Shown piece by piece: positions 1-4,713 of a DNA stretch of 5,367 bases. The first letter of the stretch is position 1; each line of letters opens with the position of its first letter. The notes under the pieces are model-generated. The model saw nothing but the letters and a program-made list of their open reading frames with translations. It searched no databases and had not been told where the DNA came from. Where the stretch lies: contig SKVX01000508.1 in assembly GCA_007129225.1 (NCBI GenBank), forward strand, positions 1 through 5,367. The letters are read 5' to 3'. This stretch comes from Halomonas sp. (GTDB lineage Bacteria > Pseudomonadota > Gammaproteobacteria > Pseudomonadales > Halomonadaceae). The position numbers and the translations under genes are program-made.

Positions 1-679
1 CGAGCTGTGCCGGTCGTGCCGGTGGGTAGATCGGTACCGGAACCGCACCGGCGCGAAGGATGCCGAAGAAGGTGATGAAGTAGTCCTGGGAGGTCGGCAG
101 CATCAGGGCGACCCGGTCGCCTGCCTCGACGCCCCGGGCCAGCAGCGCCGCGGCGATGTCGCGGCCGGCCCGGTCGAGTTCACCGTAGCTCAGCGTCCGG
201 GGTTCGTCTTCATCGCCATAGATGAACAGGTGTGGTCGTTCGGGATGGCGCGCCAGGTGCCAGTCCAAGGCGGCATTGAGCGTCTCGGCGCTGGCGGGCT
301 CCCCCTCCACCGGCGCCAACGGGGTGGCAGGGATATCGGCCGCTTCCTGCACCGACGTCGGCGCTGTGTCGGTGGCAGCATGCGCGGAGATGGCCTTGCC
401 CTGGGCTGTCTGCACCGCCTCCAGCAGTGCGGAGGGCGTCTCCGCCATCAGGGCCGCTTCGGGGAGCTTGACCTCAAAGGTGTTTTCGATTCGCAGCAGC
501 AGCTCGGAACGGGCCAGGCTGTCCAGTCCGAGGTCCCGGTCCAGGCGCGACTGCATTGTCGGGGTGGGTGGCGAAGAGCGGTTTGGCTGCAGCTCGCGGG
601 CCATCTCGGTAATGATGGCGAGCAGCCGCTGCTGAGGCTCGGAATCCTTGGGGTTTTCGCGGTTGGAATGTTCCGTCAT
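1..679 (-). CDS. ACP-fatty acyl-AMP ligase fusion enzyme, N-terminal part (runs off left edge)
   Basis: The first 226 residues are visible. Residues about 16-92 form an acyl carrier protein domain: the motif DLGLDSL places the phosphopantetheine-accepting serine at residue 54, followed by the helix ARSELLLRIE. A linker rich in Ala, Pro and Thr (about 93-132) leads into an AMP-binding (adenylation) domain from about 133. Its start shows the family segments TLSYGEL, GDRVALMLP and FFGILRAGAVPVPIYPPARP; the last, with IYPP, is typical of fatty acyl-AMP ligases. Such enzymes activate a fatty acid as acyl-adenylate and load it on a carrier protein, here probably its own. The ATP-binding and C-terminal parts lie outside the window, so substrate and any further fused domain (for example an acyltransferase) cannot be judged. 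The ATG at 679 is preceded by GAGAGG (691-686), which supports this start. The gene is divergent from the fructosamine kinase gene. Confidence 0.88.
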   Translation of the reverse strand, partial: MTEHSNRENPKDSEPQQRLLAIITEMARELQPNRSSPPTPTMQSRLDRDLGLDSLARSELLLRIENTFEVKLPEAALMAETPSALLEAVQTAQGKAISAHAATDTAPTSVQEAADIPATPLAPVEGEPASAETLNAALDWHLARHPERPHLFIYGDEDEPRTLSYGELDRAGRDIAAALLARGVEAGDRVALMLPTSQDYFITFFGILRAGAVPVPIYPPARPAQL

Positions 680-802
680 TCTGTACCTCTCGTTATGCCT
701 CCCAGAGTCGTGCACGGGGGATAACGTTACTGTAGGCGTTCGGGCGCCGGCTTGTATAACGCGGGCTCGATCATTGCAGCATGTGCTTGCATAACCGGGA
801 AC

Positions 803-846
803 TTGACAGCCGGCTTGCTGCCGATGAGTCCAGTGGGGGCTGTCAA
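803..846. repeat. 9-bp perfect inverted repeat upstream of the kinase gene
   Basis: TTGACAGCC (803-811) is the exact reverse complement of GGCTGTCAA (838-846), with 26 nt between. The right arm ends 3 nt before the kinase SD at 850-857. The left arm also contains TTGACA, a perfect -35 hexamer, but no good -10 lies 16-18 nt downstream. The element could be an operator or an RNA hairpin close to the ribosome binding site. Its function is inferred only from position. Confidence 0.5.
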
Positions 847-849
847 TGC

Positions 850-857
850 AGGAGAGG
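850..857 (+). promoter_or_regulatory. SD that sets the fructosamine kinase start
   Basis: AGGAGAGG ends 3 nt before the ATG at 861. An in-frame ATG at 846 overlaps this SD and has no SD of its own, so 861 is the preferred start. Confidence 0.75.
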
Positions 858-860
858 GTC

Positions 861-1703
861 ATGGAACACACGTTGGCGTCGCTGCTGCAGGCCGCCGGGC
901 TCGAGTCGCAAGGGGAGCCCCGCTCCCTCGGCGGGGGCGATATCGCCGCCGTCTACTGGCTGGATACCCGCCAGGGGCCCGTGGTGATCAAGCGTGACGA
1001 CCCCGGCCGACTGGCCGGCGAGGCCGATGGGCTGCGTGCCCTGAGTGAGGCGGGCACATCGCTGATCGTGCCCGAGGTCTTGGGGGTGGCCGGGGGCTGG
1101 CTGGTGATGGAAGCGCTCGAGAGTACGTCGCGGTCGGCGGCCAGCGCTGCGGCGCTGGGGGAGGGGTTGCGCCATCTCCACGCCCAGTCCGCGGCCGACC
1201 ATGGCTGGCCGCGGGACAACGCCTGCGGACGCACACCCCAGTCCAACGCTTCCCTGGCGGATGGCCGGGCATTTCAGCGCGAGCGGCGCCTGCTGCCGCT
1301 GGCGGCGGCCTGCCATGAGCGGGGGCTGCTGGATGCCAGCCTGCGCGAACGACTCGAGCGCATAGCCCACGACCTGGAGACATGGTTGCCCGATGCCCCG
1401 GCGAGCCTGGTGCATGGCGACCTCTGGTCGGGCAATGTCCTCTACACGCCAAACGGCCCGGCGATCATCGACCCGGCGGTCTATCAGCATTATCCCGAGG
1501 TGGACCTGGCCATGCTGACGCTGTTCGGCGCGCCCTCCGACGCCTTCTTCGAGGCCTACTGGGATGCCTCGCCTCCCGACGATTGGCCGCGGCGCGAGGC
1601 GTTGTTTCAGCTATACCCGCTACTCAACCACCTGTTGCTGTTCGGCGGGGGGTATCGCAATGCGGTTGCCCGAGCCACGGGCAGGGTCGAGTCGGGCGGG
1701 TGA
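861..1703 (+). CDS. Fructosamine kinase family protein
   Basis: This 280-residue protein has the length and motif order of the fructosamine-3-kinase / ketosamine-3-kinase family (bacterial YniA-like proteins). Family members phosphorylate the sugar of glycated amines with ATP, which destabilises the adduct and repairs glycation damage in the cytoplasm. Visible features: a glycine-rich nucleotide loop LGGGDIAAVY (23-32), the ATP-contacting lysine in VVIK (K44), a helix glutamate (E54), the catalytic motif HGDLWSGN (185-192, catalytic D187), the metal-binding IDPAVY (D204), then EVDLAMLTLFG and a C-terminal LNHLLLFGGGY signature. All key residues are present, so it should be active. The glycine-rich loop has no cysteine, so redox control through a loop cysteine, described in some eukaryotic members, is not expected. 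The start at 861 is chosen because AGGAGAGG directly precedes it. The physiological substrate is unknown, and small ribulosamine- or ketosamine-type substrates are also possible. Confidence 0.93.
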   Translation: MEHTLASLLQAAGLESQGEPRSLGGGDIAAVYWLDTRQGPVVIKRDDPGRLAGEADGLRALSEAGTSLIVPEVLGVAGGWLVMEALESTSRSAASAAALGEGLRHLHAQSAADHGWPRDNACGRTPQSNASLADGRAFQRERRLLPLAAACHERGLLDASLRERLERIAHDLETWLPDAPASLVHGDLWSGNVLYTPNGPAIIDPAVYQHYPEVDLAMLTLFGAPSDAFFEAYWDASPPDDWPRREALFQLYPLLNHLLLFGGGYRNAVARATGRVESGG

Positions 1704-1730
1704 TCGGGCAGGCGACTCCCGTTCCGTGCC

Positions 1731-1736
1731 TATACT
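1731..1736 (+). promoter_or_regulatory. Candidate -10 element for the small secreted protein gene
   Basis: TATACT is one mismatch from the consensus TATAAT and lies 53 bp before the ATG at 1789. No convincing -35 is found 16-18 nt upstream, so the promoter is weak, needs an activator, or is spurious. It would give a start near 1743. Confidence 0.35.
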
Positions 1737-1747
1737 GATAGTTGTAT

Positions 1748-1766
1748 CGGGCGGATGCACCGCCTG
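1748..1766 (+). promoter_or_regulatory. Short hairpin in the leader of the secreted protein gene
   Basis: CGGGCGG (1748-1754) pairs with CCGCCTG (1760-1766) around a 5-nt loop ATGCA: seven pairs, one of them G-U. If transcription starts near 1743 it would sit at the 5' end of the mRNA, where such hairpins can protect against decay. It lies in the middle of the intergenic gap and has no T-run, so it is not a convincing terminator for the upstream kinase gene. Confidence 0.35.
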
Positions 1767-1788
1767 CAGGTATGTGAAGGAGAGCGTC

Positions 1789-2223
1789 ATGCACACGCTC
1801 ATCAGGCGGTTGTCGCTGCCACTGCTCCTGGTGCTGCCGATTTGCGTCCTCGCCGACGAGGCGTCGGCGGCATCAGGTGACCAGGACGTCTACTGGCATC
1901 CTCCCTACCTGGTGATCGATGTGCCCCATCAGCCGCCGGTTTCGGTGGTGCTGCCCGGCCCACTGCTACCCTGGCAGCAGGGCTACTGGCATCGGGCACC
2001 GTCGCCGCCCCACCCGCCGAGCCCGCCTGGCGTGTTCCAGCGGCATGGGATGTGGCGCGACGATGTGGCCAGGCAGCGCCCCGACGGCGAGGCGCGCCGG
2101 GAAGGGGCGCGCATAACATCCCATGCCGGCGGCACGATCAGGCGTAGTCGTGGGCAAGGCGGCAGCCGCATCGAGACCCACCCGGGGGGCTCGGTTGTCC
2201 GCAGCCGCCCCCGGGAACATTAG
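1789..2223 (+). CDS. Small secreted protein of unknown function with C-terminal repeat
   Basis: This is a 144-residue protein I do not recognise. It starts with a Sec-type signal peptide: arginines at 6-7, a Leu-rich core (8-21), and likely cleavage after VLA (residue 22) or ASA (residue 27). The cysteine at 19 is preceded by LPI, which is not a lipobox, so a lipoprotein is unlikely. The mature part is Pro- and aromatic-rich (VYWHPPY at 34-40, GYWHRAPSPP at 65-74), with a PPHPPSPP stretch at 73-80. The last third is very basic and hydrophilic and carries an imperfect duplication, RITSHAGGTIRRSR (108-121) and RIETHPGGSVVRSR (127-140). No catalytic motif is visible. A periplasmic or surface-associated structural or binding protein is possible but is a guess. 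AAGGAGAG (1777-1784) supports the ATG at 1789; an upstream in-frame extension overlaps the kinase gene and is less likely. The gene follows the kinase gene by 85 bp and may have its own promoter. Confidence 0.75.
   Translation: MHTLIRRLSLPLLLVLPICVLADEASAASGDQDVYWHPPYLVIDVPHQPPVSVVLPGPLLPWQQGYWHRAPSPPHPPSPPGVFQRHGMWRDDVARQRPDGEARREGARITSHAGGTIRRSRGQGGSRIETHPGGSVVRSRPREH
2110..2208 (+). repeat. Imperfect 14-residue coding repeat, period 19 residues
   Basis: Two units, encoded at 2110-2151 and 2167-2208, share the pattern R-I-x-[ST]-H-x-G-G-[ST]-[IV]-x-R-S-R. A 5-residue spacer GQGGS separates them. The two share 9 of 14 residues, with further conservative changes, which suggests an internal duplication of a small Gly/Arg structural unit. 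Confidence 0.6.
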
Positions 2224-2282
2224 TGACCGCCTGGCGACACCTTCCTGGTGAAAAGGGCCATGCGGCAACCGGGGCTGGTGGG
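2224..2282. other. Convergent spacer with no clear terminator
   Basis: The 59 bp between the two converging genes holds only a 4-bp stem (CACC/GGTG near 2238-2250) followed by GAAAAG. No stem with a T-run is seen for either strand. Termination may be Rho-dependent or lie inside the opposing genes. Confidence 0.4.
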
Positions 2283-3221
2283 CTAGTCAGTCCCCTTCAG
2301 GTGACGCTCCCGCTTCAGCCAGGCGGCCATGCGTCGCCACCAGGCGTTCCCGTGGGTCTGCGGGTGGGGTGGTAGCCGTTGCCGTTGAGGTCGGGTGAGA
2401 AACTCAGCGATGGGGGCGACCTGGCTGTCACGGTCGAGCATCGGGGCGTGGCCGCAGCCGGGCACCTCCAGGGTGACCAGGCCGGGCTGGGCCTCGGCCA
2501 TGCTCAGGACACTATCGGCATCCAGCAAGGGTGATTCGGCGCCGCGTACCACCATCAGCGGGCAGCGTATCGCCCGCCAGTCGGCCCAGCTGTTGCGTGG
2601 CGTGTCGTGGATGAATTGCTCACCGATCCGCGGATCGTAGTGGTAGGTCCAACTGCCGTCGGGCAGGCGCCGGGCACTGCCCAGTGCCAGCCGGCGCCAG
2701 GCATCGTCGCCCTCGATACCGAAGCCCCCATAGTGAGCGCGTAGCTCCTCCTCCAACTGGCTGAAGGTGGCGAAGTGGTGCGGACTGCCGAAATAGAGGG
2801 CCAGCTGGACCATGCCGTCGGTATTCAGCTCGGGACCCACGTCGTTTAGCACCAGGCGTTCGATGCGATAGGCGCTGTCGGCCTCGGCCGCGAGCAGCAT
2901 CCCCAGCAGCCCGCCCATGGAAGTACCCACCCAGGGCACCTGTTCCAGCGAGAAGTGATCCAGCACGGCCAGTGCCGCTGTCTTGTAGCGGCGATAGAGA
3001 TAGTCCTGAGCCGGCATGGGCGACCAGCTGGAAAAACCGCGGCCAGGGGTGTCAGGTGCCAGTACACGCCACTCGGGACCAAGCGCCCGGGCGAAGCCTT
3101 CGAAATCGCCGCCGTGGCGTGCCAGGCCATGCCAGGCAATCACGGTTTTCGGTGCGTCGGGGTGCCAGATGCGTACCGCTACTTCCAGCCCTCGCAGCGG
3201 AACCAGTTCCAGTGCATCCAT
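2283..3221 (-). CDS. Alpha/beta hydrolase fold protein
   Basis: This 312-residue cytoplasmic protein has the alpha/beta hydrolase order: oxyanion-loop WHGLARHGGDF (30-40, HG at 31-32), DTPGRGFSSW (57-66), nucleophile elbow GTSMGG with Ser101 (99-104), LVLNDVGPEL (123-132) after a core strand, a cap region of about 135-215, CPLMVVRGAES (220-230), and GHAPML with catalytic His258 (257-262). The LNDVGP and GHAPML segments resemble hydrolases or esterases of unsettled substrate, so no reaction is assigned. The usual acid site after RGAES, Asp in homologues as I recall them, is Pro231 here; Asp234, Asp236 or Glu229 might substitute. Residues 277-312 form a basic tail with a Trp/Arg-rich segment (NAWWRRMAAWLKRERHLKG) that could bind membranes. 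The start at 3221 is chosen because GGAGA (3231-3227) precedes it at good spacing. An in-frame ATG at 3350 would add 43 residues, but it lies inside the predicted promoter and operator. The gene diverges from the efflux operon. Confidence 0.85.
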   Translation of the reverse strand: MDALELVPLRGLEVAVRIWHPDAPKTVIAWHGLARHGGDFEGFARALGPEWRVLAPDTPGRGFSSWSPMPAQDYLYRRYKTAALAVLDHFSLEQVPWVGTSMGGLLGMLLAAEADSAYRIERLVLNDVGPELNTDGMVQLALYFGSPHHFATFSQLEEELRAHYGGFGIEGDDAWRRLALGSARRLPDGSWTYHYDPRIGEQFIHDTPRNSWADWRAIRCPLMVVRGAESPLLDADSVLSMAEAQPGLVTLEVPGCGHAPMLDRDSQVAPIAEFLTRPQRQRLPPHPQTHGNAWWRRMAAWLKRERHLKGTD

Positions 3222-3226
3222 GGTTG

Positions 3227-3231
3227 TCTCC
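3227..3231 (-). promoter_or_regulatory. SD that sets the hydrolase start
   Basis: On the minus strand GGAGA lies 5 nt before the ATG at 3221. It is part of a 10-nt segment (3226-3235, TCACGGAGAC) that recurs exactly on the opposite strand at 3319-3328. Confidence 0.7.
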
Positions 3232-3240
3232 GTGAAATCA

Positions 3241-3263
3241 GCTATGCTGCTATGCAGCATAGC
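3241..3263. repeat. Perfect 10-bp inverted repeat next to the hydrolase SD
   Basis: GCTATGCTGC (3241-3250) and GCAGCATAGC (3254-3263) are exact reverse complements around a 3-nt centre TAT. On the hydrolase mRNA the hairpin would end 9 nt upstream of the SD, with no T-run after it, so it is not a typical terminator. It could be a repressor operator or a structured leader element. Confidence 0.65.
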
Positions 3264-3327
3264 CTGTTTCCCCATCGCTTGCCTCACTTGAGGGGAGGCG
3301 CCGGAGTTTTTCGCCAAGTCACGGAGA

Positions 3328-3339
3328 CCTTGTGCAAGG
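3328..3339. repeat. 12-bp palindrome beside the divergent promoters
   Basis: CCTTG-TG-CAAGG is a perfect dyad with a 2-bp centre, 4 bp to the left of the larger operator-like dyad and over the predicted start of the hydrolase transcript. A second short dyad, CCTCA-CT-TGAGG, lies at 3282-3293. Either may be a protein-binding site; short dyads also occur by chance. Confidence 0.4.
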
Positions 3340-3341
3340 CT

Positions 3342-3347
3342 AGTATA
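3342..3347 (-). promoter_or_regulatory. Candidate -10 of the hydrolase promoter
   Basis: On the minus strand the hexamer reads TATACT, with a start expected near 3335. No good -35 is seen at 16-18 nt. The element falls at one edge of the 24-bp dyad, facing the pump promoter. Confidence 0.4.
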
Positions 3348-3367
3348 CATACAAGGTTGTAGCTATA
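3344..3367. promoter_or_regulatory. Putative TetR/AcrR-type operator between divergent promoters
   Basis: The 24-bp dyad has the form TATA-N2-TACAA-N2-TTGTA-N2-TATA. All nine arm positions are complementary; only the two outer spacer pairs (and the 2-bp centre) fail to pair. Length, AT-richness and symmetry match operators of TetR-family efflux repressors such as AcrR, whose known operator is also a 24-bp dyad containing TACATACA-like arms. The dyad overlaps both candidate -10 hexamers (3342-3347 minus, 3364-3369 plus), so a bound dimer would block both genes. No regulator gene lies in the window; it may be elsewhere on the chromosome. Confidence 0.55.
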
Positions 3368-3369
3368 AT
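3364..3369 (+). promoter_or_regulatory. -10 element of the efflux operon promoter
   Basis: TATAAT is a perfect consensus match in otherwise GC-rich DNA, with a predicted start near 3376 and a leader of about 80 nt. The -35 region (about 3341-3346, TAGTAT) is poor, which suggests reliance on regulation or on the strong -10. Confidence 0.55.
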
Positions 3370-3445
3370 CCGTCGCACGCTAACAACCCGCCATGCGACC
3401 CCCTGCTGTTGGGCGTGTTGCCCCTGACGAACCACGATATGCAGC

Positions 3446-3450
3446 GGAGA
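3446..3450 (+). promoter_or_regulatory. SD that sets the adaptor start
   Basis: GGAGA ends 6 nt before the ATG at 3457. Alternative in-frame starts at 3439 (ATG) and 3409 (TTG) lack an SD and put extra residues ahead of the signal peptide. Confidence 0.7.
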
Positions 3451-3456
3451 TCTTTT

Positions 3457-4713
3457 ATGCATCAGTCACCCCCGGGAGGGCGTGCACCCGTGAAATGGAT
3501 TCTGGCGCTTGGGCTGCTGGCCACACTGCTCGCGGGTTGCGAGCAGGGCGACAACGCCGGTGGCAATGCCGTAGGAGGCGGCGAGCGTCCTCCTCCCCAG
3601 GTCAGCGTACTGGGGGTCGAGCCACGCTCGGTCGATGTGGTCGAGGAGTATGCCGCCCGCGTACGCGGCTCCCGGGAGGTGGAGGTACGTGCGCGGGTGC
3701 AGGGCATCCTCGAGGAGCGTCTCTACACCGAGGGGCAGGTGGTCGATGAGGGGGAGCCGCTGTTTCATATCGACCGGGAGCCCTACGAGATCGAGCTTCA
3801 GCGAGCGCAGGCGGAGCGGGCGAATGCCCAGGCGGAACTGAACCAGGCCCGGCGCGAGTGGCAGCGTATTTCGACGCTCTACAACCAGAATGCGGTCAGT
3901 GAGCGGGAGCGTGACACGGCACTGTCGGCCCGTGAGCTGGCCGAGGCCCGCTTGGCGCTGACCGAGACCGGGGTGGCGAATGCCGAGTTGAACCTGGACT
4001 ACACCCAGGTTCGTGCTCCCCTGGCCGGAATGACCGGACTCGAGAGCTTTCCGGAAGGCAGCCTGATCGAGCGAGGTACGCTGTTGACCACCGTGACCCA
4101 GCAGGATCCCGTCCACGTGCGCTTCTCGCTGCCCGAGGGCGACGCTGCATTGCAGCGAGCCGCTCGCCGAGCCATGATCGCCAGTGATGGGGACCATCAG
4201 CGGGAGGCACTGTTGATCCTGCCCGATGGCCGCGAGTATGGCGAGACCGGTATCGTCGATTTCACCGCCAGCACCATCGATCCTCGCACCGGCAGCGTCT
4301 CGGCCCGGGCCGTCTTTCCCAACGCCGACGGCGATGTGGTGCCAGGCCAGTTCGTGCGTATCCGGCTCAAGGTGCAGACCCTCGACGATGTCTTTTTGAT
4401 TCCACAGGAGGCGGTGGGCCAGGGGCCCGACGGGGCCCGGGTCTTTGTGGTGGCCGACGACACTGCGGTATCGCGCACCGTCGAACTTGGGCCCATCGTC
4501 GACAGTCGCCAGGTGGTGCTGGCGGGGCTCGAGCCGGGCGATCGCCTGGTGGTCAACGGCCAGGTCGGCCTGCAGGACGGCATGCCGGTCCAGGCCAATG
4601 AAGTCGAGAGCCACGAGGCGGCACTGGAGGAAGCGGCGAAAGCAGAGGCTTCCTCCGCCGAACTTGGGCCTGACGACGCCGAGGCCGCTGTCCAGGCCGA
4701 CGAGGAGGCATGA
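3457..4713 (+). CDS. RND efflux periplasmic adaptor lipoprotein (AcrA/MexA/MexE family)
   Basis: This 418-residue membrane fusion protein links an inner-membrane RND pump to an outer-membrane channel. The signal peptide ends in the lipobox LLAG-C, placing the lipidated cysteine at residue 28. Next come a flexible Gly/Pro linker (29-47), the first lipoyl half (about 72-107, ending EGEPLFHID), an alpha-helical hairpin (about 110-181) and the second lipoyl half (from about 182, YTQVRAPLAG). The beta-barrel (about 215-300) and membrane-proximal domain (about 300-381) follow. At the hairpin tip R137-x3-L141-x6-S148 matches the R-L-S pattern that AcrA-type adaptors use to meet TolC-type channels. 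Residues 382-418 form an Ala/Glu/Asp-rich tail with 13 acidic residues and one lysine. It is the first gene of the operon, and its stop overlaps the pump start, so the two are translationally coupled. No outer-membrane channel gene is visible. The exported substrate cannot be told from sequence. Confidence 0.95.
   Translation: MHQSPPGGRAPVKWILALGLLATLLAGCEQGDNAGGNAVGGGERPPPQVSVLGVEPRSVDVVEEYAARVRGSREVEVRARVQGILEERLYTEGQVVDEGEPLFHIDREPYEIELQRAQAERANAQAELNQARREWQRISTLYNQNAVSERERDTALSARELAEARLALTETGVANAELNLDYTQVRAPLAGMTGLESFPEGSLIERGTLLTTVTQQDPVHVRFSLPEGDAALQRAARRAMIASDGDHQREALLILPDGREYGETGIVDFTASTIDPRTGSVSARAVFPNADGDVVPGQFVRIRLKVQTLDDVFLIPQEAVGQGPDGARVFVVADDTAVSRTVELGPIVDSRQVVLAGLEPGDRLVVNGQVGLQDGMPVQANEVESHEAALEEAAKAEASSAELGPDDAEAAVQADEEA
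4702..4708 (+). promoter_or_regulatory. SD of the pump gene inside the adaptor tail
   Basis: GAGGAGG is encoded within the last acidic codons of the adaptor. Two adjacent in-frame ATGs follow, at 4710 and 4713. The second has the better spacing and gives the usual MLRLFIDRP opening, so 4713 is preferred. Confidence 0.65.

Noticed and set aside
722..729. 8-bp palindrome TAACGTTA in the divergent spacer
   Set aside because: It does not extend beyond 8 bp, and a palindrome this short is expected by chance.
803..831. Promoter built on TTGACA at 803-808
   Set aside because: No -10-like hexamer is found 16-18 nt downstream; the sequence is better explained as one arm of the inverted repeat.
843..1490. 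Open frame of 215 codons on the minus strand opposite the kinase gene
   Set aside because: It is antisense to conserved kinase motifs, and its composition is typical of a shadow frame in GC-rich DNA.
2238..2254. Terminator between the convergent genes
   Set aside because: The stem is only 4 bp and no T-run follows on either strand.
3282..3293. Possible SoxR box, because ACTTGAGG matches half of the known soxS operator
   Set aside because: The site is only 12 bp and lacks the central 6 bp of the 18-bp SoxR dyad; it is also not placed between a -35 and -10.
3222..3350. N-terminal extension of the hydrolase by 43 residues to an ATG at 3350
   Set aside because: The ATG lies inside the predicted promoter and operator and has no SD; the start at 3221 has GGAGA at good spacing and begins directly at the fold.
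3393..3749. Open frame of 118 codons starting in the efflux leader, a possible leader peptide
   Set aside because: No SD precedes it, it overlaps the adaptor for most of its length, and its Arg/Gly-rich sequence looks like an out-of-frame shadow.
3466..4614. Long open frame of 382 codons on the minus strand opposite the adaptor gene
   Set aside because: It is a mirror of the adaptor's GC-biased codons, has no recognisable domain, and the plus-strand frame is a clear adaptor with signal peptide and motifs.
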